Source: CBDUBU01 sp965365465
Lineage (GTDB): Bacteria > Bacteroidota > Rhodothermia > Rhodothermales > DASSAV01
Direction: 5' to 3'
Assembly: GCA_965365465.1 (NCBI GenBank)
Contig: CBDUBU010000027.1
Span: 1-22,804 of the forward strand
Length of the DNA stretch: 22,804 nucleotides
The notes beneath the pieces are model-generated. The model was not told where the DNA came from, did no database searches, and saw only the letters and a program-made list of their open reading frames with translations. The position numbers were made by a program, and so were the translations under genes. This document shows, piece by piece, positions 1 to 8,900 of this stretch; the stretch's first letter is position 1; every line of letters begins with the position of its first letter.

Positions 1-1787
1 GAGGTGTTGGCTCCTGTTACAGCAAATCCGTGAGGCACGTCCCAGTCCTGTTCGAGGTTCGTTATGTGGAAGTATACCTCGTCGCCCACCTGAACCCCCT
101 CGATATTGTCGGGAGCGAAGTGGCTGCGAATGGCCGACATATAGACGTGTACCTCGTTCCCGTTGCGCTCGACTTTCGCCTCACCCTCCCCCTTTACGGC
201 GAACGGATTCTGGTTGTCCTGAATTGCGAACATCTTGACCTGCTTGTCCTTGATCAATTCCGCCGGAAGCGCCTGCGCATAGTGCGGCTCTCCCATCGTC
301 GGAAAGTCAAGAAGCAGTTTCATCTTGTCGCCGCTGATGTCGATGAGTTGGGCTGCGTGCGCCAGTTCGGGTCCGGTCGGCAGGTAACGGTCTTTGGTGA
401 TCTTGTTGAGCGCCACCATGTACTTGCCCCACGGCTTCTGGCTATCGCCGCCCGGTATCATCAGGTGCCCGACCGAATAGTAGACGGGAATGCGGTCCAC
501 TACCTTCCATGTCCCGATCTCCCACTTCACGATCTCGGAGGAAATGAAAGCGGTGGTATAGGCAAATCCCTTTCCGTCAAACTCCGTGTGAAGCGGCCCA
601 AGCCCTGCGTCTTCTACTTCACCGGCAATGATGCTTTCGTAGTTCAGCACCGGAATGCCGTCGATGACGGTCTCAAAATCCTTGTTTTCGATGGCCTGGA
701 TCATCTTCGAGAAGGAATGGACGGGAATTACCGTCGCCAGCTTGCCGCCGGCTGCGATATACTCACCGCTCGGATCCACATCAACGCCATGCGGCGATTT
801 CGGAGTCGGGAGGAAATAAACCAGATTCTCGCAATTTCCCGGCTCCAGCACCGTTACGCTGGTCTTGCGTTCAGACGTTGCTATGTGCGCCTCGTTGAGG
901 TGATTGTGGTAGTAGTCCGCCTCCATCGTGCTGGCGTTCCCGGAGGCGACGCACTCCTCTGCGCGTTTCCAGTTCACTGCCGCAATGAAGTCCTTGTCAT
1001 GCTGGGAAGCATTGATCTCCAGCAACGTGTTAGCTTCCTCTGAATTGTAGGAGGTGAAAAACATCCAGCCATTGGAAGGACCCTTGCCCGCGTGCGCGAG
1101 GTCGTAGTTGTAACCCGGCACTAGAATCTGAAAAGCGACATCCATCGCGCCAGGCTGATCGGCCCGAATGAACGACAGCATTCCCTTGAAATTGCCTTTG
1201 TACTCACTGATCGGCATGTCGCGCTGGGGCACGGGAACCGCAAAGCGCGTCGTAGCAACGATGTACTCGGAGTTGGGGGTAATAAAGGGAGAGCCGTGGT
1301 TCCCGGCAGAGTTCGGGATCTCCAGAATCTCTTCCGTCTCGAAAAGGGTCAGGTCGATGCGGGCTACACGCGGCGTATTGTTTCCGTTGATGAAAAGCCA
1401 GCGGCCGTCCGGCACGCCATCAGTCTGCGAAAGCTCCGGATGATGCGCGTCATCCCAGGGCACAAACCCGTAGGAGGTATTGAGCATATCTTTTACCTCT
1501 TCGGCATACCCCCATCCATTCTCCGGAAACTGGGAGAAAACAGGGATGGTCTTGAGCAGTCGTCCGGAGGGCAGTCCGTATACGGTCACGTTGCCGCTAA
1601 AGCCGCCCGACATAAAGGAATAAAACTCGTCGTACTCACCCGGCGCGACATAGACCTGCTCAGCCGCATCTCCTTCCCCGGCGCGCTGCGAACCGGCGGA
1701 GAAACATCCAGCGGCTCCCGCCCCTATCACGACCAGCGCCGCGATAGCCAGGACTATGTTTCCGATTGTGATTTTTTGAGACATCAT
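1..1787 (-). CDS. nosZ: Nitrous oxide reductase, clade II, C-terminus cut by window edge
   Basis: Periplasmic multicopper enzyme that reduces N2O to N2. The minus frame is open from an ATG pair (1787 or 1784, behind GAGGA) to base 3, about 595 codons. The N-terminus is a Sec-type signal with a hydrophobic stretch ending AAGC, a weak lipobox, and has no twin arginine, as in clade II. The beta-propeller holds the CuZ histidine motifs in family order: DDAHHPE, YYHNH, SPHGVD, GPLHTEF, SVGHLM and GEPHYAQ. The frame ends inside the cupredoxin domain at VPHGFAV, just before the CuA cysteines, which lie outside the window. It is last in view of an Rrf2 - cytochrome c - nosZ series, 72 bp after the cytochrome. 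The maturation genes nosL/D/F/Y are expected beyond the left edge but are not seen. Identification is firm; only lipid anchoring is uncertain. Confidence 0.96.
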   Translation of the reverse strand, partial: MMSQKITIGNIVLAIAALVVIGAGAAGCFSAGSQRAGEGDAAEQVYVAPGEYDEFYSFMSGGFSGNVTVYGLPSGRLLKTIPVFSQFPENGWGYAEEVKDMLNTSYGFVPWDDAHHPELSQTDGVPDGRWLFINGNNTPRVARIDLTLFETEEILEIPNSAGNHGSPFITPNSEYIVATTRFAVPVPQRDMPISEYKGNFKGMLSFIRADQPGAMDVAFQILVPGYNYDLAHAGKGPSNGWMFFTSYNSEEANTLLEINASQHDKDFIAAVNWKRAEECVASGNASTMEADYYHNHLNEAHIATSERKTSVTVLEPGNCENLVYFLPTPKSPHGVDVDPSGEYIAAGGKLATVIPVHSFSKMIQAIENKDFETVIDGIPVLNYESIIAGEVEDAGLGPLHTEFDGKGFAYTTAFISSEIVKWEIGTWKVVDRIPVYYSVGHLMIPGGDSQKPWGKYMVALNKITKDRYLPTGPELAHAAQLIDISGDKMKLLLDFPTMGEPHYAQALPAELIKDKQVKMFAIQDNQNPFAVKGEGEAKVERNGNEVHVYMSAIRSHFAPDNIEGVQVGDEVYFHITNLEQDWDVPHGFAVTGANT

Positions 1788-1859
1788 AGGTTCCTCGTGT
1801 GTTCTATGGTGAGAGGAGATATTGGATCATCAGGGCAGGCGTCTTCCTGCCAGCTTCTT

Positions 1860-2357
1860 TTATGCACCCGGGTTTTCTGTTTGCGCCTTTCTCAGGTACT
1901 CCAGAACCGCCCGTGCGTCTGCTTCCGTAAGATTCTGGTTCGGCATCTGCGTCATGTATTGAGCCAGCATGGCCTTCGCTTCGGGGTGTTTCTTCAGCAT
2001 TTCCTCCGGGTTCAGCATCATGTTCATGATGTATTCAGGCTTCCGATGAGCCAGCACATCTCCCAGCGGCGGCCCTACGTAACGCTGATCGAGCTTATGA
2101 CAGGCTGTACATTTCAGGTTGAAGATCTCCTCTCCCTGCTGAACCAGCGCGTCATCAATGGCTCCCATCTCAAGACTTTTCACAGGCCCTATCCCGTTCT
2201 CCAGTTCGGCAGGACTTAGTCCGGCTTCCTCGCTGACTGTGCTCCCGTTGTCGTCGGCAGCTTCGTTGTTCGTCTCACCTCCTCCACAGGCAGCCAGGCT
2301 GAACAGAAATACGAGGGCAAGTACAGACGAAAATGCCGGATTTGTATAGTATCTCAT
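1860..2357 (-). CDS. Lipoprotein class I cytochrome c, probable electron donor to NosZ
   Basis: 165-residue exported monohaem cytochrome. Residues 1-24 form a lipoprotein signal ending LAAC with Cys24 as the lipidation site. A linker rich in Asn, Glu and Asp follows (25-48). The haem-binding CTACH is at 83-87, the VGPPLG loop at 94-99, and Met138 in TQMPN is the likely sixth haem ligand. The fold is that of small class I c-type cytochromes. It sits 72 bp upstream of nosZ and 26 bp downstream of the Rrf2 gene, all in one direction, so co-transcription is likely. Small cytochromes c are common beside clade II nosZ and are thought to carry electrons from the quinol pool. That role is inferred from position; the haem motif and signal are seen directly. 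Confidence 0.9.
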   Translation of the reverse strand: MRYYTNPAFSSVLALVFLFSLAACGGGETNNEAADDNGSTVSEEAGLSPAELENGIGPVKSLEMGAIDDALVQQGEEIFNLKCTACHKLDQRYVGPPLGDVLAHRKPEYIMNMMLNPEEMLKKHPEAKAMLAQYMTQMPNQNLTEADARAVLEYLRKAQTENPGA

Positions 2358-2383
2358 TGCTGTTTTAATAGTCTTTTATCTTT

Positions 2384-2845
2384 TTAAGGTAAAAGGAAAG
2401 TCGGTTTGATTTCCGATGATCCGCTATCTACCTCCCCCTTTGAATCCTTCTGCCGTACAATGTCAGCTACCGTCGTCGTAGAGAGAGTCGATTCAAGATG
2501 CTTTTGCAGGTGCTCCCAGAGGCCATGCATGGAACAGGGGTTCGCTGCCGTACAGTCTGCAATTCCCAGGGCGCAATGCGTAAATAAGGTTTTTCCGTCG
2601 ATAGCTACGATGATCTCTTTCAGCGAGATTTCTTCGGCAGCCCTCGCAAGCGCTACGCCGCCGCTCGGTCCTCGAAAGGAATGCAAAATGCCTTCCCGTG
2701 TCAGAACCTGCAAAACCTTTGTCAGGAAAGGGTGAGAAATCCCCAACTGGCTGCTGATCTGTCGGATGGTTACATACTCCCCTGCCCTTCCGCCAGCCAG
2801 GAAGATCACCGCCCGCAATGCGTATGTGCAACCTCGTGACAGCAT
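2384..2845 (-). CDS. Rrf2-family Fe-S transcriptional regulator (NsrR/IscR-like)
   Basis: 153 residues. The N-terminal winged helix (about 1-65) begins MLSRGCTYALRA and contains the recognition segment around LGISHPFLTKVLQ and the wing FRGPSGGVAL. Three cysteines, Cys91, Cys98 and Cys104 (C-x6-C-x5-C), match the pattern that holds an iron-sulfur cluster in IscR/NsrR-type members. The C-terminal tail after about residue 130 looks disordered. Family members sense nitric oxide, iron-sulfur status or redox. First place in the apparent Rrf2 - cytochrome - nosZ operon favours a role in nitrogen-oxide control, but whether it senses NO cannot be settled by sequence. The start is the ATG at 2845; a different-frame ATG four bases upstream opens a frame with no family resemblance. 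Confidence 0.88.
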   Translation of the reverse strand: MLSRGCTYALRAVIFLAGGRAGEYVTIRQISSQLGISHPFLTKVLQVLTREGILHSFRGPSGGVALARAAEEISLKEIIVAIDGKTLFTHCALGIADCTAANPCSMHGLWEHLQKHLESTLSTTTVADIVRQKDSKGEVDSGSSEIKPTFLLP

Positions 2846-2853
2846 TCAAGTTT

Positions 2854-2861
2854 TAGTACTA
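2854..2861. promoter_or_regulatory. Possible Rrf2 operator: perfect TAGTACTA palindrome
   Basis: An 8-bp perfect palindrome with T-rich flanks on both sides lies 9-16 bp upstream of the Rrf2 start codon, inside an AT-rich stretch (about 2851-2890) that contrasts with the surrounding DNA. Rrf2 regulators commonly autoregulate by binding AT-rich dyads near their own promoter. It is short enough to arise by chance, and no second copy was noticed upstream of neighbouring genes. Confidence 0.2.
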
Positions 2862-3071
2862 TTTTGTCCTTAATTTATACAACATAACTCTTCACAGCAA
2901 GCAGCTTGTTTGACTTCTTCAATTCTTCGAGAATCGGAAAAAGACGAAACAGGCATCAAACCCGCGCACGATGCCGGACGCAAAGGAACCGAGACTATCA
3001 GCGCCTATCTCTCAGAAGAAACCGGCTATTCCCTGCATGGCTCGCTGTCCCTTCCACGGGGCCGTCGCTGT

Positions 3072-4088
3072 TCAGGCGTGAGAAAAACCGTCTGTATAGC
3101 CGGGCCTGAAATAAGGAAGGGTCTCCCTCGGATCTATGGAAGCCATTAACTTGCCTCTCGTAGCAGCCAGTTCCTGTTCGGACATCGGCTCCAGAGTGCG
3201 GGCAATCTGAGCGCATGACTCCAGCACTTCAAGACTGGACATTCCAATGATCGCCGAAGCCACCGGAAGCGACATGGTATAGCGTACCAGTTCCGGCGCC
3301 GTGAGGCCTCCCTTGCCTGTCAAATGGTCCTGTCCGGTAACTTTCATACCTAACAGGCCAATCCCGTGCTTCAGGGCATATGGAACCACATCCCGGGTAA
3401 AGTTGACGCCGTTTCGCCCGGACTCGGTTGCATGGCCGGGGTTCTGTGGCGACATGATGACATCCGGTTGAATACGCTCCAACGCATCAACCAGCACCTT
3501 GCTGTCAGAGTGCCCCGTCACGCCGATGGCCCGGATAGCGCCTGACGCTTTGAGATCCTGAAATACTTTCAGAGCGCCTTCCGGCCCCACGATCTGGTCT
3601 ACATCCTCTGTTTTTCCGACGGCATGAAAGTGAAGCACGTCGATCACATCGGTTTTCAGATCTGCAAAGCACGCATCGATTTGCCGTTTTGCCGTTTCCG
3701 CATCCCTTGCCTGGGTTTTAGAGGCGATCAATACTTGCTTCCGGTAGTTCGGTGTCAGGTGCCGCCCGTATCTTTTCAGACTCTCCCGATCTTTTCCCGC
3801 CTTTGTATAGGAGTAGGCGGTATCAAAATACCGGACGCCCAGTTCGATAGCCCGATGAATCATACGTTCCGTCATCTCCTCATCGTCAATGAGCAGATAG
3901 CGGGAACCGCCCCCGAAACCCAGGATGGTAGGCATCAAGCCGGTCATCCCGAGGGGTCGCACCGGTAAGATCCCTTCTTCCCCCTGATAATCCAATCGTG
4001 CCCCGTGGGTTGTAACCAGACCAACACTCATGGCAGAGGTTGTCAGAAAACGACGGCGTGAAATCGAAGAACCTGTTTTCTGTTTCAT
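3072..4088 (-). CDS. Tat-exported aldo/keto reductase
   Basis: 338-residue NAD(P)H-dependent oxidoreductase of the AKR superfamily. Residues 1-30 form a Tat signal (SRRRFLTTSA), indicating export in folded form. The barrel carries the catalytic tetrad: Asp89 and Tyr94 in YFDTAYSY, Lys124 in IASKTQ and His155 in LHFHAVG. The cofactor-side segments GVTGHSD and SAIIGMSS are also present. A good ribosome binding site (GGAGAGG) precedes the ATG. It stands alone, 226 bp from the Rrf2 gene, with no obvious partner. Tat-exported AKRs are often annotated near sugar or quinone metabolism in Bacteroidota and Planctomycetes, but the substrate is unknown here. Confidence 0.9.
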   Translation of the reverse strand: MKQKTGSSISRRRFLTTSAMSVGLVTTHGARLDYQGEEGILPVRPLGMTGLMPTILGFGGGSRYLLIDDEEMTERMIHRAIELGVRYFDTAYSYTKAGKDRESLKRYGRHLTPNYRKQVLIASKTQARDAETAKRQIDACFADLKTDVIDVLHFHAVGKTEDVDQIVGPEGALKVFQDLKASGAIRAIGVTGHSDSKVLVDALERIQPDVIMSPQNPGHATESGRNGVNFTRDVVPYALKHGIGLLGMKVTGQDHLTGKGGLTAPELVRYTMSLPVASAIIGMSSLEVLESCAQIARTLEPMSEQELAATRGKLMASIDPRETLPYFRPGYTDGFSHA

Positions 4089-4394
4089 CTATTTTCCTCT
4101 CCCTGGGTGAGTGAACCGTATGGCGCTATCGCACCGACTCTGGCCTGTGCCGCCCACCTGAATAGGCGCAGGGCGTGTAGATGATAAAGAAAACCTGTTC
4201 TACCCACTCAGTCAAGCGCCGGGACTTCTTTCTTGCGTTGATGTGCCTTTGATAAGCAGCGAGATAATCTTTCTACTTACGCTCGCGCATTTTCTGTTTC
4301 TGCGCAGGCTACGTTCAGACGCGCCTGTTCAGGTCCCGAAGGCAGAAATAGATTCTGCCGGCCAGAAGCGCAAAACGAGTAGCCTGATCGGCGT
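4089..4394. other. Intergenic stretch without a recognisable gene
   Basis: About 306 bp between the 3' end of the small hairpin-family gene and the start of the aldo/keto reductase. A plus-strand open frame starts here (4243) and runs to 4764, but its translation resembles no family and it lies antisense to a better small gene. No RNA gene, clear repeat or strong terminator was seen. The AKR promoter should lie near 4095-4200. Confidence 0.5.
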
Positions 4395-4610
4395 TTATCC
4401 GACCATCCAATGCGATACTACAGGCCCCGGCGAACGCTTCACGAGAATAGCTTTCTTGGAATGCTCTATAGCCATCGCCAGATGTGCAATCGCCACCTCA
4501 CGATCATCACTGGGAGGGCAGCGTTTCAGGATCAGTCGAAAAAATTCACGAGCAGCCTCGTCGAACTGCATTTCTACCTCATTATCGCTATCCACCGTAT
4601 TGGCGCCCAT
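4395..4610 (-). CDS. Small protein resembling the Acb2/Tad1 hairpin family
   Basis: 71 residues, predicted all-helical. The core, from FDEAAREFF through CPPSDDREVAIAHL to AIEHSKKAI, follows the helical-hairpin pattern of Acb2/Tad1-type small proteins: an amphipathic helix, a Pro/Ser turn, then RE-x-AI-x-x-L-x-x-A leading into a second helix ending in A-I. Phage members are cyclic-nucleotide sponges that block CBASS and Thoeris defence. Many bacterial chromosomes also carry family members of unknown role. I recognise the pattern from memory and no search was possible. The ATG at 4610 has no clear ribosome binding site, and the frame stays open for at least 60 bases upstream, so a GTG/TTG start may apply. 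No phage genes are nearby. Confidence 0.6.
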   Translation of the reverse strand: MGANTVDSDNEVEMQFDEAAREFFRLILKRCPPSDDREVAIAHLAMAIEHSKKAILVKRSPGPVVSHWMVG

Positions 4611-4749
4611 ACTGCAATCTGTTTCTGAGACTGGATTTTTGCAGTCTATACCTGCAATGACTGTGTACCGTTCGATAAGGCAAGTATCGGCTTCTCGGAG
4701 ACTTTCTAAAGCGAAACGGCAGCTGCGGAAAGGGATTTCTTACTGCCCT

Positions 4750-4959
4750 CTAACTCCGGTGTGAGCAGTATTGCGCCGCCCTTCGCATCTCCCCTGCCCT
4801 CTCCTGCGAGGCGTACACGCCGGGCGCCTCGAAAACAATGGAGCGCCTGGACAGACGCACCTGCTCCGTAATCGTACAGCCCCGCAAGACCAGCGCCAGA
4901 CCTACCAGAACGCCCAGTAGAAACCCGCAAACTATCCATAGAATACGCCTTTTGTTCAT
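4750..4959 (-). CDS. Small single-pass membrane protein of unknown function
   Basis: 69 residues. The N-terminus MNKRR is followed by one strongly hydrophobic helix at about residues 6-26 (ILWIVCGFLLGVLVGLALVL) ending RGC, then about 40 polar, Arg-rich residues. The cysteine after the helix does not make a good lipobox because Leu-Arg-Gly precedes it, so an inner-membrane anchor with positive residues on both sides is more likely than a lipoprotein. A good Shine-Dalgarno (GGGAG, 5 bp before the ATG) supports this start. An overlapping frame at 4706-4939 lacks any such signal. It may be transcribed with the methyltransferase 73 bp upstream. No family is recognised. Confidence 0.55.
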   Translation of the reverse strand: MNKRRILWIVCGFLLGVLVGLALVLRGCTITEQVRLSRRSIVFEAPGVYASQERAGEMRRAAQYCSHRS

Positions 4960-5032
4960 AATGCTCCCTGGAATGTGCTTTCAGGACCCCTCAACCGGAC
5001 GTGTGACTGTGTAAAAAAGACCTGGAGCCTGC

Positions 5033-5665
5033 TCAGTTTTCTGCCGCCTCCCCCTTCACCAGCATCATTCCCCACCAGAAACGAAGGCGCACGCTCCGCT
5101 CATCAACAACCCGGAATCCTGCCTGTCGCATCATAGCGCTGAACTCGGCCGGCGTATAACACCCCTTATATGCGGGATCGAAGGCGCGCAGAAAAGGATG
5201 GCATACCTGCCAGATCCAGAAATCCCTGCGCCAGTCCATAATGACGAGCTTCCCACCTGGCTTCAGCACACGCCGCGCCTCCTGCAATGCTGCCACAGGC
5301 TTCTCGAAATAATGGAAGGCGCTGGATGACACGACTACATCGAAGGCGCCGTGTTCCTGTGGGAGCGCATGAGCCAGTCCCTGAACCAGCGTCGCGTTGG
5401 GATGCATCGCAAGCTTGCGCCCGGCGACGGCCAGCATATTCTCCGACAGATCCACGCCTTCCACGCGAAGCAATGGATGGTCTGTGACGAGCATCTTCAT
5501 AAACGTTCCGGTGCCGCAACCTACGTCAAGGACAGCCTCCGTCCCGTCGAGTGCAAGATAGTGTTTCAGCGCATAGAGTGTTGCGTCGACGTACGCTCGC
5601 CAGCGCACGTCGTAGGTCCCAGCAACCTGGTCGTACTGTTCTCTTACTTTATCCTCAAAACGCAT
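5033..5665 (-). CDS. Class I SAM-dependent methyltransferase
   Basis: 210 residues from the ATG at 5665 (MRFEDKVREQYD). The frame extends further upstream to 5776, but those 37 residues (Arg/Cys-rich) look non-native, whereas methyltransferases of this type commonly begin with an F/Y-x-x-x-A-x-x-YD segment. The Rossmann motif VLDVGCGTG is at 45-53, the acidic motif II region GVDLSENML at 70-78, followed by FDVVVSSSAFHYF and the post-motif LKPGGKLVIMDW. This matches the Methyltransf_11/UbiE-like group, which methylates quinones, lipids or small molecules. Nothing in the neighbourhood names the substrate. The C-terminal FWWGMMLVKG is unusually aromatic and may contact membrane or a hydrophobic substrate. 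Confidence 0.88.
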   Translation of the reverse strand: MRFEDKVREQYDQVAGTYDVRWRAYVDATLYALKHYLALDGTEAVLDVGCGTGTFMKMLVTDHPLLRVEGVDLSENMLAVAGRKLAMHPNATLVQGLAHALPQEHGAFDVVVSSSAFHYFEKPVAALQEARRVLKPGGKLVIMDWRRDFWIWQVCHPFLRAFDPAYKGCYTPAEFSAMMRQAGFRVVDERSVRLRFWWGMMLVKGEAAEN

Positions 5666-5909
5666 GGTAAACCATATTCTGTTATGATCCCGGGGCAAGC
5701 CAGGGATGCCTGCAAGCCGGTCGCGCCAGTGCTTCGCGCCCGGCGCCGTAAGTCTGCTGCAAAGACAAATCATCATTTTGCTGGCTTGATCCTGAGAAAC
5801 TACAGCGATATTCTTGAAAGTGTCATAGGATGGGCGTTGCTAGCGTTATAAAAAATCAGAAGTTTACGCTATCGTACAGTGCATGACTTTTCTATGGAGA
5901 TGTGACGAA

Positions 5910-8900
5910 ATGCATACAGCACAAAAAACCTCTTATCCTTGCCTCCCGCTCTGGTTGTCCCTGTGCATCGTAATGGTCCTGAGCGATGCAGGAATGCTGC
6001 TGGCACAGACACCCCATGACTGGGAAAACGTCCGCGTTCTTGCGCGAAACAAGGAAGCCGCTCATGCTACCCTCATGCCTTACGCAACAGTCGATGAGGC
6101 GCTGAAAAACGACAGGACAACGTCTCCTTATTACCATTCCCTTAACGGAAAATGGAAGTTCCACTGGTCGCCTGACCCGGAGCAACGTCCCCTCTCGTTT
6201 TTCGCTCCGGATTTCGACATAAGCGCCTGGGATGAGATCAGTGTACCGGCAAACTGGGAAACTCAGGGTTACGGCATTCCGATCTACGTCAACATCGTCT
6301 ATCCATTTCAGAAAGATCCCCCCCGTGTCACGTCGGAGCCGCCGCAGAACTACACAGTATACAAACACCGCAACCCTGTAGGATCCTATGTCCGTACGTT
6401 TCAGGCGCCTGCGGCCTGGGAAGGACGACGTGTGTTCGTGACGTTTGATGGCGTAGAGAGCGCCTTTTACCTCTGGATCAACGGGCAGCGCGTCGGCTAC
6501 AGCCAGGACAGCCGCACTCCGGCCGAGTTTGACATCACAACGTACCTCAAACCAGGCGATAACACGATGGCCGTCGAGGTTTACCGTTTCAACGACGGAA
6601 GCTATCTGGAGGATCAGGATTTCTGGCGTATGAGCGGCATCTACCGGGACGTTTATCTGTGGTCAGCAAATGACTTGCACGTCCGCGACTTTACGGTTCG
6701 CACCCTGCTCGATACACTGTACGAAAATGCCACCCTTGAGGTCGATGCAGAGATCTCCCTGCTCGCCAACGCCGGCGATGCCGGAACCCTCGAACTGCGC
6801 CTGCTGAATGCAGACGGCGCCCCCGTGTTCGAGACGGCAACCCAACCTTTTGAACGAGGCTCTGGTGAAACAGCGCAGGTTTCGTTCCGGGTTCCCGTTA
6901 AAAACCCCGCCAAATGGAACGCCGAGACGCCCGCTCTTTACCAGATGCTTCTCGTCCTGAAAAACGATTCCGGAAACACCGTCGAAGTCATCCCGGCGCG
7001 GGTTGGATTTCGTCAGGTCGAGATCAAAAACGGCCAGCTTCTGGTCAATGGCAAAGTCATCACGATCAAGGGTGTCAACCGGCACGAGCACGACCCCTCC
7101 TTGGGGCATTATGTAAACCGCGCGTCGATGGTGCGGGACATCGAGTTGATGAAGCGGAACAACATCAACGCCGTGCGCACTGCCCACTATCCGAATGCCC
7201 CGCTCTGGTATGAACTCGCTGATGAATACGGTCTTTATCTCATCGATGAGGCCAATATCGAGTCGCATGGTTTTGGCAACACGCCGGATAATCAGTTAAC
7301 CCATGATCCGGCCTGGCGCGAGGCCCATTTGCAGCGCGTGCAGCGCATGGTGGAGCGCGACAAGAACCACCCTTCCATCATCCTCTGGAGCCTCGGCAAC
7401 GAATCCGGAAGCGGCCCCAACCTGGACGCCGCCACGGACTGGATCCATCAGCATGACCCCACCCGTCCCGTTCACTATGAAGGCTCTTCCTCCGTCGGCG
7501 ACGGATACGCGACTGACATCAATTCCTGGATGTATCCCAAGCCCCACGAACTGGAAGAACGCGCCGCCAAATTTCCGGACAAGCCCTTTATCCTCTGCGA
7601 ATATGCGCACGCAATGGGCAACAGCGTGGGCAACCTGCAAGATTACTGGGACGTGTTCGACCGGCATCCCGGTATGCAGGGAGGCTTTATCTGGGACTGG
7701 GTTGACCAGGGCCTCTGGAAGATTAACGAACGCGGCGAGCGGTTCTTTGCATATGGCGGTGACTTCGGCGACTTTCCGAACGACGGTAATTTCTGCATCA
7801 ACGGCCTGGTCATGCCCGACCGGCGCCCTAGCCCTGCGCTGGCTGAAGTCAAGAAAGTCTATCAAAACATCAAGGCAACGCCTGTCGATTCAGTTTCCGG
7901 TCGGTTTCGCGTGGAGAATCGGAATGCTTTTACCAACCTGAATCGCTATGATGCTGCGTGGACCCTGGCTGAAAATGGCAAACCTGTTGGTGGAGGCAGT
8001 CTGGGCAAGTTGAACCTTGCGCCCGGACAGGCTCAGGAAATCACGGTCGACCTGGGTTCCGCGCCGCGCATACCGGGTGCAGAATACATCCTGACCGTTT
8101 CTTTCAGTCTTGCTGAAGACGCTTCCTGGGCGCCGAAGGGACATGAAGTAGCCTGGGATCAATTTGTCCTCCCTGGTCAGAGTCCCGACGAAACCCTTAC
8201 GCCTTCTGATCAGCAACAAGCTACGCTTTCTGAAGCCTCCGGCAGCTTTACAATGTCAACGCCGGACGTAACGGCGCGTGTCGACAGGAACACCGGTGAA
8301 CTCGTCAGCTACCGCGTCAAGAACGTAGAGATGCTGCAACAGCCCATGATGCCAAATACGTGGCGTGTGCCGAACGACAATCAGTACCGCAATGGTTTCG
8401 TCGAGCGTTACGCAGTCTGGCGTGACGCGGCGGAAAAACGCCGGGTTCGCTCTGTCACCGCCAGGCAGTTAGACGCTCACCAGGTACAGGTCGTGGCAAA
8501 AATGGAAATGCCGAAAGGCAAAGCGGACTACACAGTCACCTACACGCTGCATGGAGACGGTGCTGTAGACATCCATGTAGCCTTCAAACCTCTCAGTGAC
8601 GGTTTGCACGCCCTGCCCCGTCTGGGCAGCAAACTGGCTGTCCCGGCATCCTTCGACCAGATAACCTGGTACGGGCGCGGCCCGCAGGAAACCTACTGGG
8701 ATCGCAAGACCGGCGCAAAGATCGGGATGTACCAGAATACCGTCGATCAGATGGTTCATCCCTACATACGTCCCCAGCAAAACGGGAACCGCACGGATGT
8801 TCGATGGCTCACCGTCATGAACAGCGACGGAATGGGCTTTCGCATTGTGGGCGACCCCGTTCTGGAGTTTACCGTCCGTCCTTACAGCATGGAAGATCTG

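Noticed and set aside
30..1043. Long plus-strand open frame of 337 codons
   Set aside because: It is antisense to nosZ, whose frame carries all the family motifs; the plus translation resembles no protein family.
1296..2219. Plus-strand open frame of 307 codons
   Set aside because: It runs antisense across nosZ and the cytochrome gene and has no recognisable domain.
4243..4764. Plus-strand open frame of 173 codons
   Set aside because: Composition is Ser/Arg/Ile-rich and family-free, and it lies antisense to a small gene with a recognisable helical pattern.
5666..5776. Longer N-terminus for the methyltransferase
   Set aside because: The 37 extra residues are Cys/Arg-rich and precede a normal methyltransferase N-terminus at 5665; the open frame is probably leader sequence.
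7296..7865. Minus-strand open frame of 189 codons inside the beta-galactosidase gene
   Set aside because: It is a shadow of the GH2 catalytic domain, which is conserved in the plus frame.
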